NCBI GenBank assembly: GCA_023444055.1
Contig: JAEZRV010000070.1
Coordinates: 1-64,000 of the forward strand
Length of the DNA: 64,000 nt
Reading direction: 5' to 3'
From: Bacillota bacterium
GTDB taxonomy: Bacteria > Bacillota > Clostridia > Acetivibrionales > DSM-1351
The translations under genes and the position numbers were made by a program. This document shows positions 7,140 to 15,177 of this stretch, piece after piece. Below the pieces are notes generated by a model. That model saw only the letters and a program-made list of their open reading frames with translations, had not been told where the DNA came from and searched no databases. The stretch's first letter is position 1. Each line of letters begins with the position of its first letter.

Positions 7140-7809
7140 AAAGCCCTTTCTGTTGATCTCTTACTATACGTCCCTTATCAATGGCTATTACTCGCTTCTT
7201 CATAGCATCAACGATACTTTTTTCATGGGTAGCAACAACAACCGTAGTTCCCCTTTGGTTAACCTCAGTTAAAAGTTTTACAATTTCCCATGAATTCTCA
7301 GGATCTAAATTTCCCGTAGGCTCGTCTGTAATTAGTAAAGCCGGGCTATTTACTAAAGCTCTGGCAATGGCGACACGTTGTTGTTCACCGCCCGACAGTT
7401 GATGAGGGTATGCATTAGCTTTTCTGCTCAAGCCAACTAACGCAAGCGACATAGGTACCTGTCTGCGGATCTCTTTTGGAAGACATTCAGTTATCTCCAT
7501 TGCAAATGCAACATTTTCATAAACGGTTTTATTTGGCAAGAGTCTAAAATCTTGAAAAACCATACCCATTCCACGGCGCAAATATGGAATTTGCTTGCGC
7601 TGAAGGGTTGATAGTTGATACCCGTTTACAATTACTTCTCCCTCAGTTGCAGTTTCTTCTTTCATTAAAAGTTTTAGTAAAGTTGACTTTCCAGAACCAC
7701 TTGAACCTATTATGAAAGCAAAGTCACCCTTATTAATTTTTAAATTGACTCCTTTTAAAGCAATAGTTCCATTAGGATATCTTTTACTGACATTAATAAA
7801 TTCTACCAC
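7102..7809 (-). CDS. ftsE: Cell-division ABC transporter ATPase FtsE
   Basis: 235-residue ABC ATPase. Walker A GSSGSGKST (about 35-43), signature LSGGEQQRVAIARA, Walker B LLITDEPTGNLD, H-loop ATHEK. The N-terminus MVEFINVSKRYPNGTIALKG is typical of FtsE. The start is GTG, 11 nt after AAGGAG. It lies 45 nt downstream of the CdaR-like regulator with no visible terminator between them, so some cotranscription is possible. It forms the operon ftsE-ftsX-M23 hydrolase. Confidence 0.95.
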   Translation of the reverse strand: MVEFINVSKRYPNGTIALKGVNLKINKGDFAFIIGSSGSGKSTLLKLLMKEETATEGEVIVNGYQLSTLQRKQIPYLRRGMGMVFQDFRLLPNKTVYENVAFAMEITECLPKEIRRQVPMSLALVGLSRKANAYPHQLSGGEQQRVAIARALVNSPALLITDEPTGNLDPENSWEIVKLLTEVNQRGTTVVVATHEKSIVDAMKKRVIAIDKGRIVRDQQKGLYGDEDTEYKIYS

Positions 7810-7854
7810 TTTTCAATTAACTCCTTATCAGTTTTTATAGCTACTATTGTGAAC

Positions 7855-8934
7855 TTATCCATTTATACTAGACAAATATTTTCTAACTAAAACAGCAATT
7901 TTAAAAGTAACAGCATCTTCAAAACTAGTAAGTTCTAGACCTGTCAATCTCTTTATTTTATCCAACCTATACACTAAGGTATTTCTATGAATGTACAGCT
8001 GTCTTGCAGTTTCACTAACATTTAAATTATTCTCAAAAAACTTTTGAATTGTGAGCATAGTTTCGTTGTCCAATGGCTCAGTAGACTTATCTTGAAAGAC
8101 CTCATCTAAAAATAATTGACATAATGTTGTTGGAATATGATAAATAAGTCTTCCAAGGCCTAAGTTGTTATAGTCATAAACTTTCTGGTCACCACTAAAA
8201 ATATTACCTATTATCATTGACATTTGTGCCTCTTTATATGATTTAGTAATATCTTTTAGGTTATTTATAATAGTTCCTATACCAATTTGAGCTTTTACCA
8301 TTAACTCAGAATTAAGAGTATCAAGAATTATTTTAGCAATTTTAGAGGTATCTTTGTAGTCATCTTTACTCTTAACCTCTTTGACCAGAACTATATTTTC
8401 ATTGTCAATTATAATCACAAAATCCTTACTCTTATTTGGGAATAAGCTTTGAATTACTTCATGTACATGAATATCTTTTTCACTGGCAACATTAATTAAG
8501 AATACAACCCTAAGCGAATTGTAATCAATATGCAGTTCCTTAGCTTTTAATAGAATATCACCTGGTAAAATGTTTTCTACTATTATATTCTTGACAAATG
8601 TATTTTTGTCATATTTTTCATCATAAAAGCTCTTGAGATTTTGAATATTTAATGTAAATAACTCTAAGTACTTTAAGTCTTGAGCTTCCGTTGATTTTAC
8701 AAAAGTTACAAATTCCACTTTATTTTTAATCATAACCTTATAGTATATTTTATCCTCTATTGCTTCGTCGTGGTTCTTTTTTTGTATGAAATCAACGGCA
8801 TTGTTATCCAACACACCTATTTTATGGAAATTAGAATGAGCTATAATAATCCCGCTCTCGTCAGTTACACCTATCTCTTTGCCTATAATTTCGCTATATT
8901 TTTCAGATAGCGTCTGAAATAATTTTACCGACAT
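7855..8934 (-). CDS. CdaR/PucR-type transcription regulator (sugar diacid recognition)
   Basis: 359 residues. The N-terminal domain (about 1-130) has the sugar-diacid-recognition pattern KEIGVTDESGIIIAHS; a GGDEF-like middle region follows; the C-terminus carries a PucR-type helix-turn-helix, NVSETARQLYIHRNTLVYRLDKI (about residues 310-332, given here as two parts: NVSETARQLYI and HRNTLVYRLDKI). Relatives activate genes for glycerate, glucarate or purine use. No diacid catabolism gene is nearby, so the target is not evident. Ribosome site GGGGGC 7 nt before ATG. Confidence 0.85.
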   Translation of the reverse strand: MSVKLFQTLSEKYSEIIGKEIGVTDESGIIIAHSNFHKIGVLDNNAVDFIQKKNHDEAIEDKIYYKVMIKNKVEFVTFVKSTEAQDLKYLELFTLNIQNLKSFYDEKYDKNTFVKNIIVENILPGDILLKAKELHIDYNSLRVVFLINVASEKDIHVHEVIQSLFPNKSKDFVIIIDNENIVLVKEVKSKDDYKDTSKIAKIILDTLNSELMVKAQIGIGTIINNLKDITKSYKEAQMSMIIGNIFSGDQKVYDYNNLGLGRLIYHIPTTLCQLFLDEVFQDKSTEPLDNETMLTIQKFFENNLNVSETARQLYIHRNTLVYRLDKIKRLTGLELTSFEDAVTFKIAVLVRKYLSSING

Positions 8935-9083
8935 ATCAAGCCCCCTGCTAAAAAATATGTGAATCCATTACTATAACAATCCACAATCTAAATAGAATTA
9001 TACACTAAAACATCCTTTATTACCACATAACATATTGTAAATTTATTTTAGTAACTTTTTCAATAGCTTAATAAAAATAAGCA

Positions 9084-9110
9084 ATAAAAAAGGAAAGCTA
9101 AGCGCTTTCC
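9084..9110 (-). terminator. Terminator after the sugar ABC ATPase gene
   Basis: GGAAAGC (9092-9098) pairs with GCGCTTTCC side (9102-9110), followed on the minus strand by TTTTTTATT. The plus-strand side also has a T-run, so it can work both ways. Confidence 0.85.
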
Positions 9111-9127
9111 TTTTTTTATTAAAATTA

Positions 9128-10246
9128 TTAATTAATAATTGTACGTTCTGTTTCTTTGTCAAACAAGTGAATCTTATTTGCATCAATAGCAACCTTGATA
9201 ACATCACCAGTCTTAGTTTTTGATCTAGCATTAACTCTTGCAGTAACTGCTCCAGCAGAACCTTCAACAACCAAATATAGGTAGGTTTCAGCACCAAGCA
9301 TTTCAACTAAGTCAACCTTTGCTTCAATAACACTATCTGGCATTGACTCCAAGTACATAGCTTCATCACGAATATGTTCTGGTCTGATACCAACTAAAAC
9401 TTCCTTACCTATATAATCTGTTCCTTCAAGCTTCTTAGCTTTTCCTTCTGGAAGTTTAATATCATTCTTACCAAATACAAGGTGTAAATCGCTTCCTTGC
9501 TTAGTAAGTTTTGCAGTGATTATATTCATTTGTGGGCTACCGATAAATGTAGCAACAAACATGTTGTTTGGTCTGTCATAAAGTGAAGTTGGTGTATCAA
9601 CCTGTTGGATATAACCATCCTTCATAACAACGATTCTAGTACCCATTGTTAACGCTTCTGTCTGGTCATGCGTTACATATATAAATGTTGTATTAAGTCT
9701 ATTGTGTAATCTACCAATCTCAGTTCTCATCTGAACTCTGAGCTTAGCATCCAAGTTTGAAAGAGGCTCATCCATTAAGAATACTTTAGGTTCACGTACT
9801 ATAGCACGACCTAGCGCAACTCTCTGTCTCTGACCACCTGATAAAGCCTTTGGCTTTCTGTCAAGTAAATGCTCAATATCAAGTATCTTTGCTGCTTCAT
9901 GTACACGCTTCTTGATTTCATCTTTTGGTGTCTTTCTTAATTTCAAACCAAAAGCCATGTTATCAAAAACTGTCATATGAGGATACAAAGCATAGTTTTG
10001 GAAAACCATTGCAATATCTCTATCCTTTGGTGCAACATCATTCATTAGTTTGTCGCCTATATACAATTCACCTTCAGTAATCTCTTCCAAACCAGCAATC
10101 ATTCTGAGTGTAGTTGTTTTACCACATCCAGAAGGACCAACAAAGACAATAAATTCATTGTGTTCAATATCGAGATTGAAATCATTTACAGCTGTAACTC
10201 CACCTGAATATCTTTTATAAATATTTTTTAATTTTAAACTAGCCAT
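9128..10246 (-). CDS. msmX: Carbohydrate ABC importer ATPase, MsmX/UgpC family
   Basis: 372 residues. ABC domain with Walker A GPSGCGKTT, signature LSGGQRQRVALGRAI, Walker B VFLMDEPLSNLDA, then the C-terminal TOBE/MOD regulatory part (VGIRPEHI at about 275). It powers CUT1-type sugar importers. No permease or binding protein lies near, which fits the known role of MsmX as one ATPase shared by several sugar transporters. AGGAGGT precedes ATG. It has its own terminator and is divergent from argC. Confidence 0.9.
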   Translation of the reverse strand: MASLKLKNIYKRYSGGVTAVNDFNLDIEHNEFIVFVGPSGCGKTTTLRMIAGLEEITEGELYIGDKLMNDVAPKDRDIAMVFQNYALYPHMTVFDNMAFGLKLRKTPKDEIKKRVHEAAKILDIEHLLDRKPKALSGGQRQRVALGRAIVREPKVFLMDEPLSNLDAKLRVQMRTEIGRLHNRLNTTFIYVTHDQTEALTMGTRIVVMKDGYIQQVDTPTSLYDRPNNMFVATFIGSPQMNIITAKLTKQGSDLHLVFGKNDIKLPEGKAKKLEGTDYIGKEVLVGIRPEHIRDEAMYLESMPDSVIEAKVDLVEMLGAETYLYLVVEGSAGAVTARVNARSKTKTGDVIKVAIDANKIHLFDKETERTIIN

Positions 10247-10434
10247 TTTTTACCTCCTAAAATACTCGAAATTATTTAAATGTTATTTTCGATACAATTT
10301 CTATACTTAATATAATACACTTCATTACTAGTACAAACCATATCGCTTTTTAACAAAATTGGTTTTTAGCTTTTAGTACATTTGTATACTACACTTTTAT
10401 AATATATATTTTAAAAATATATATTAAGCAATAT

Positions 10435-10468
10435 TGTATTTTTATGCATACGAGTGTATAATTATAAA
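10435..10468 (+). promoter_or_regulatory. Tandem ARG boxes (ArgR/AhrC operator) before argC
   Basis: TGTATTTTTATGCA (10435-10448) fits the ArgR half-site consensus TGNATWWWWATNCA exactly. TGTATAATTATAAA (10455-10468) fits with one mismatch. Their starts are 20 bp apart, two boxes as an ArgR hexamer needs. The argC start is 94 nt downstream. The same arrangement occurs before argD. Confidence 0.75.
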
Positions 10469-10561
10469 ATAATAAATTCAGAAAATAATAAAATTATTTG
10501 ATATCAATAATTTTTTATAGGGAAGAAATAACTGTTCTACTATTGAAAGGAATGAGTAAAT

Positions 10562-11503
10562 ATGAAATATAAGATTTTTGTTGATGGAAGCGAAGGCACT
10601 ACAGGTTTAATGATTAACGAGAGATTAGCATCAAGAAATGATTTAGATATAATTAAAATTGATTCGGATAAGCGTAAAGATATTAATGAAAGAAAAAAAT
10701 ATATAAACGATGCAGATATTGTTTTCCTTTGTCTTCCTGACACAGCCGCAATAGAAGCAGTATCTCTAATAGAAAATCCAACCACAAAGGTAATAGATGC
10801 AAGTACAGCCCATAGAACTAATGTTAATTGGGCATATGGATTGCCTGAATTAAGCAAGGAGCATCGTAACAAAGTAAAAAGCTCAAGCAGAGTAGCAGTT
10901 CCAGGCTGCTATGCTACTGGTTTCATAAGCATAATGTATCCTTTAGTGGCTGGAGGAATTGTTCCAAAAGATTATCCTGTTACAACTTACGGAATTTCCG
11001 GTTATAGTGGCGGCGGTAAGAAACGTATTGCTGAATTCGAGGATCCAAACGGCAACCCATTTGAGAGCCCACAGCTTTATGGTTTAGGGTTATCACACAA
11101 GCATATTCCTGAAATGACTAAAATAAGCGAACTAAGCTGCGCACCTTTATTTTCCCCTGTTATAAGCTCATATTACAAAGGTATGTCAGTATGTGTCCCA
11201 TTACACACACGATTGCTTTCAGGTTTAAATTCAAAAGAGAGTATTCATGAATATATGCAGAATTATTATAGTTCTGAAAAGTTTATAAAGGTTATGCCAC
11301 TAGGCTGTGAAAACGACTATCCAAATAGCTTTTTAGGAGCAACAAGAGTAAATGATACTAATTATTTAGAAATATATGTTGTTGGAAACGACGAACAAAT
11401 CATGCTTGTATCAGTTTTAGACAACTTAGGCAAAGGCTCTTCAGGCGCTGCTATTCAAAATATGAATATTATGTTGGGAATTCAAGAAGACTTTGGTCTA
11501 TAA
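10562..11503 (+). CDS. argC: N-acetyl-gamma-glutamyl-phosphate reductase, short (type 2) form
   Basis: 313 residues; NADPH-dependent third step of arginine/ornithine synthesis. NAD-binding start KIFVDGSEGTTGL, catalytic Cys116 in VPGCYATG, and GYSGGGKK. The length and the DGSEGTTG start mark the short type-2 form rather than the ~345-residue type. GAAAGGAATG lies before the ATG. First gene of the arginine cluster, 134 nt before argB; preceded by tandem ARG boxes, so repression by arginine is likely. Confidence 0.96.
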   Translation: MKYKIFVDGSEGTTGLMINERLASRNDLDIIKIDSDKRKDINERKKYINDADIVFLCLPDTAAIEAVSLIENPTTKVIDASTAHRTNVNWAYGLPELSKEHRNKVKSSSRVAVPGCYATGFISIMYPLVAGGIVPKDYPVTTYGISGYSGGGKKRIAEFEDPNGNPFESPQLYGLGLSHKHIPEMTKISELSCAPLFSPVISSYYKGMSVCVPLHTRLLSGLNSKESIHEYMQNYYSSEKFIKVMPLGCENDYPNSFLGATRVNDTNYLEIYVVGNDEQIMLVSVLDNLGKGSSGAAIQNMNIMLGIQEDFGL

Positions 11504-11637
11504 TTTTGACACTGCTAAACATTAGATAAAATTATTTTACGTATAAAAGAGACTAAATTATTTTATCTATACATCATATAAAAAGCTTAAAAGAGTTAAC
11601 AAAGTTTTATTAAAGTATTAGATTACAGGAGGCAATT

Positions 11638-12549
11638 ATGAATTTAGAAAATCAAATAAAAAAAGCTGAAATACTTATAGAAGCTCTTCCATATATCCAA
11701 AAGCTCTATGGCAAAACTGTAGTTATTAAGTACGGCGGAAACGCGATGATTAATGATGAGCTAAAAAATTCCGTAATGGAAGATATTACACTTCTAAAAT
11801 ATATAGGAATGAATCCTGTCTTAGTTCACGGCGGAGGTCCTGATATCAATAAGGCTCTGCAAGCTTTTGATATAAAGAGTCAGTTTATAAATGGACTCAG
11901 GGTAACAGATTCACAAACTATGGAAGTAGCTCAGATGGTTTTAGTTGGCAAAACTAATAAGCAAATTGTTTCGATGCTAAACCATAAAGGCGGTAAGGCT
12001 ATCGGTTTATGTGGAATTGACGGCAAGCTTATAGAATGTGAGCAGTATAAAACTGAACTAGATGGTGAAATGAAAGATATAGGGTATGTTGGAAATATTA
12101 CAAAAATTAATTCAAAAGTATTAGAACTAATATCAAAAGATGAGTATATCCCTGTTGTCGCTCCAATAGGCGTTGGCCCAGACGGTGAAAGCTACAATAT
12201 TAATGCGGATACAGTTGCAGGTGAAATCGCCGCAGCATTAAAAGCTGAAAAGCTAATGCTTCTCACCGACGTTGAAGGAGTAAAAGCTTCAAAGGATGGT
12301 GATTCAATAATACCAGCTCTGACTATTGATGAGGTGCATGAGCTTATCAACAACAAAGTTATAGACGGTGGTATGATTCCAAAAGTTCTTGGTTGCGTGG
12401 ATGCTCTTGAAAAAGGAGTTGGCAGAACTCATATTTTAGACGGTAGAATTCCTCATTGTATCCTGCTTGAAATATTCACAAACAAGGGTATTGGTACAAT
12501 GATAATGAAAGAGAAAAAATTATATCACGAGAAAGAAGCTCTGTATTAA
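11638..12549 (+). CDS. argB: Acetylglutamate kinase
   Basis: 303 residues; phosphorylates N-acetylglutamate. Amino-acid-kinase fold with VVIKYGGNAM (about 27-36), LVHGGGPDINKAL, and the ATP-side KVLGCVDALEKGVGRTHILD. Length is usual. AGGAGGCAATT precedes ATG. Probably transcribed with argC. An N-terminal arginine-sensing helix seen in arginine-inhibited kinases may be present (ENQIKKAEILIEALPYI), but that is only suggestive. Confidence 0.96.
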   Translation: MNLENQIKKAEILIEALPYIQKLYGKTVVIKYGGNAMINDELKNSVMEDITLLKYIGMNPVLVHGGGPDINKALQAFDIKSQFINGLRVTDSQTMEVAQMVLVGKTNKQIVSMLNHKGGKAIGLCGIDGKLIECEQYKTELDGEMKDIGYVGNITKINSKVLELISKDEYIPVVAPIGVGPDGESYNINADTVAGEIAAALKAEKLMLLTDVEGVKASKDGDSIIPALTIDEVHELINNKVIDGGMIPKVLGCVDALEKGVGRTHILDGRIPHCILLEIFTNKGIGTMIMKEKKLYHEKEALY

Positions 12550-12682
12550 AATACGCATAACTTTGGTTAATTTATTCTATCATTATATTTAGTTACCAGT
12601 CTGAAAAGCCTTGATATAGCACCACTAATAGTACATACGTAATTTAAACGTCTATGAATTAGGATAAAAATACTATTTGTAT

Positions 12683-12716
12683 TGCATCTTTATACACGAT
12701 AATGTATAATTATAAA
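12683..12716 (+). promoter_or_regulatory. Tandem ARG boxes before argD
   Basis: TGCATCTTTATACA (12683-12696, one mismatch to TGNATWWWWATNCA) and TGTATAATTATAAA (12703-12716, one mismatch). The second box is identical to the second box at argC, and the 20-bp offset is the same. It indicates a separate arginine-controlled promoter for argD-carA-carB-argF. The rest of the 290-nt gap after argB shows nothing else clear. Confidence 0.75.
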
Positions 12717-12839
12717 TTATATATTATCGTATTTTTTACTAAATTCAATAGCGATTCAATCGTAAAACAAAGCATTCTCTAGATAATAGATTTTAAGTCG
12801 TTAGTAATTGAATTTAAGTATTTTAAAAGGAGTGATTTT

Positions 12840-14042
12840 ATGTTTTTGAACGAAATTCAGGATACTGATAAAAAATATTATATGAATACTTTTGGTAACA
12901 GAATACCTGTAGCCTTTACAAAAGGTGAAGGAATCAATCTTTGGAGCACTGACGGTGAAAAATATACAGATTTTTTTGCAGGTATTGCTGTTAATTCTAT
13001 CGGCTATGCACACCCTACCTTCATTGATATGGTTACTAAACAGGTTTCTAGCCTAATACACTGCTCAAACCTTTATTATATTGAATCACAGGCTCTTTTG
13101 GCAAAAGAACTAGTTGAAAGCTCATGCGCAGATAAAATTTTCTTCGCCAATAGCGGTGCTGAAGCAAATGAAGGTGCTATTAAGCTAGCTAGAATTTACT
13201 TTAAAAAACAAGGAAGCCCAGAAAAGTTCGAAATAATCACTTTACAAAAATCATTTCATGGAAGAACTATTACAACTCTTAGTGCAACAGGACAAGAGAA
13301 GTATTCAAAACCTTTTGAGCCACTTACTGCTGGTTTTAAGAAAGTACCTATTAATGATTTTGCTGCTTTAGAAGCTGCAATTACTGAAAACACCTGTGCT
13401 ATTATGCTTGAGCCTGTACAAGGAGAAAGCGGTGTATATCCATGTGATCATGAGTACTTGCAAAATGTAAGAAAACTATGCGATGAAAAAAAATTGCTTC
13501 TTATTTTTGATGAGGTTCAGACTGGTGTTGGCAGAACTGGTAAGCTTTTTGGATACCAAAATTATGATATCGAGCCCGATATATTTACTTTAGCAAAAGC
13601 ACTAGGTGGAGGAATTCCTATCGGAGCAGTATGCGCTAAAGATCATGTAGCAGAAGCATTTACGCCGGGAGAGCATGGTTCTACCTTTGGAGGTAATCCA
13701 CTGGCTTGTACAGCAGGTTTAGCTGTTATGAAAATAATGAAAGACGAGCATCTTCCTGAAAATGCTGAAAGCCTTGGTAAATATATTAAGTCTCAATTGG
13801 AAATTCTAGCTTCCAGTTCCCTCCCTGTAATATCTGAGGTAAGAGCTGCAGGATTAATGATTGGAATTGAACTGCATAAATCTATCGCTCCTATTGTTAA
13901 AACAAAGATGTTTGAAAAGAAATACTTAATTGCAAATGTGGGAGAAAATATACTCAGAATACTCCCACCACTTATTATTACACAAGCTGATGCTGATGAA
14001 TTTATTTCAACATTAAAATTAGCTATCAACGAAGCACTTTAG
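12840..14042 (+). CDS. argD: Acetylornithine aminotransferase
   Basis: 400 residues, class III PLP-dependent aminotransferase that makes N-acetylornithine from the semialdehyde. PLP-binding Lys253 in TLAKALGGGIPIGA; FANSGAEANEGAIKLAR, SFHGRTITTLSATGQ and IFDEVQTGVGRTG are conserved. AAAAGGAGTGATTTT precedes ATG. It starts the second arginine transcription unit and is followed by carA after 11 nt. Confidence 0.95.
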   Translation: MFLNEIQDTDKKYYMNTFGNRIPVAFTKGEGINLWSTDGEKYTDFFAGIAVNSIGYAHPTFIDMVTKQVSSLIHCSNLYYIESQALLAKELVESSCADKIFFANSGAEANEGAIKLARIYFKKQGSPEKFEIITLQKSFHGRTITTLSATGQEKYSKPFEPLTAGFKKVPINDFAALEAAITENTCAIMLEPVQGESGVYPCDHEYLQNVRKLCDEKKLLLIFDEVQTGVGRTGKLFGYQNYDIEPDIFTLAKALGGGIPIGAVCAKDHVAEAFTPGEHGSTFGGNPLACTAGLAVMKIMKDEHLPENAESLGKYIKSQLEILASSSLPVISEVRAAGLMIGIELHKSIAPIVKTKMFEKKYLIANVGENILRILPPLIITQADADEFISTLKLAINEAL

Positions 14043-14053
14043 GAGGCAAAAAC

Positions 14054-15109
14054 ATGAAAGCAGTATTATTACTCGAAGATGGAACATATTTCTCAGGCGA
14101 AGGCTTCGGTAAAAGTGGCGAAACAGCAGGAGAACTTGTATTTAATACAAGTATGACTGGGTACCAGGAAATAGCCACTGATCCATCCTATAATGGTCAG
14201 ATTGTCACTATGACCTATCCACTAATTGGCAACTACGGATTTAATGAAATTGACACCGAATCCTATAAGCCTCACGTACAAGGCTTTATAGTTAAGGAGC
14301 TATGCACAACTCCTAGCAATTGGAGAAACACAATTGATCCAAATCAATACTTTTTAAAACACAATATAATTGGAATCAAAAGTATTGATACCAGGGCATT
14401 AACTCAGCACATAAGAAAATATGGAAGCATGTATGGAATTATTTCTACAGAATGTGGAAACCTTGATATACTACGCCGAAACTTGGAAGCCTACAAAGCA
14501 ATTCCTAGAAATTTTGTTATGGAGGTTACTTCAAAAACTCATATACATGTGCCGGGTTCTGGAAAAAAAGTTGCTCTTCTGGACTTTGGAGTTAAAAGCA
14601 ATATCGTTCGCTCTCTTAAGAGTAGAGATTGTGATATTCACATATTGCCTGCATTTAGCTCTTTTGAAGAAATAATGGCATGTAATCCTGATGGCATTTT
14701 GCTATCAAACGGACCTGGTGATCCTAGAGATTTACCTGTAGCTAAGCAAACTATACAAAAATTGTTAGGTGTGAAGCCAATTTTAGGTATCTGCCTTGGA
14801 CATCAACTTTTAGGTCTTGCATTGGGTTGCAGTGTTAAAAAGCTCAAGTTTGGTCATCATGGAGGCAATCATCCTGTTAAAGATAATATCACAGGCAGAT
14901 GTTATATTACCTCACAGAATCACAACTATGCTATAGATGGCAGTTCAAACGAAGATATTGAAATAACACATATTAATGTTAATGATAATACTATAGAGGG
15001 CTTTAGACACAAAACTCTCCCTGTTATCAGCGTACAATATCATCCTGAAGCTGCGCCTGGTCCTAAGGACTCAGCATATATTTTCGATGATTTCGTAAAA
15101 ATGATGTAA
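14054..15109 (+). CDS. carA: Carbamoyl-phosphate synthase small subunit (glutaminase)
   Basis: 351 residues; hydrolyses glutamine and passes ammonia to CarB. N-terminal CPSase small domain (LLLEDGTYFSGEGFG, FNTSMTGYQE) and C-terminal class I amidotransferase with nucleophile Cys247 in GICLGHQLLG and the YHPEAAPGP histidine/glutamate. AGGAGGCAAAAAC lies between argD and the ATG. Being in the arginine cluster suggests the arginine-specific pair. Confidence 0.96.
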   Translation: MKAVLLLEDGTYFSGEGFGKSGETAGELVFNTSMTGYQEIATDPSYNGQIVTMTYPLIGNYGFNEIDTESYKPHVQGFIVKELCTTPSNWRNTIDPNQYFLKHNIIGIKSIDTRALTQHIRKYGSMYGIISTECGNLDILRRNLEAYKAIPRNFVMEVTSKTHIHVPGSGKKVALLDFGVKSNIVRSLKSRDCDIHILPAFSSFEEIMACNPDGILLSNGPGDPRDLPVAKQTIQKLLGVKPILGICLGHQLLGLALGCSVKKLKFGHHGGNHPVKDNITGRCYITSQNHNYAIDGSSNEDIEITHINVNDNTIEGFRHKTLPVISVQYHPEAAPGPKDSAYIFDDFVKMM

Positions 15110-15177
15110 AGATGTAAATGCGATTAGTAAAAATTCTATTATGCAATATTTGTGTAATTTAATGGAGGTAACAATAC

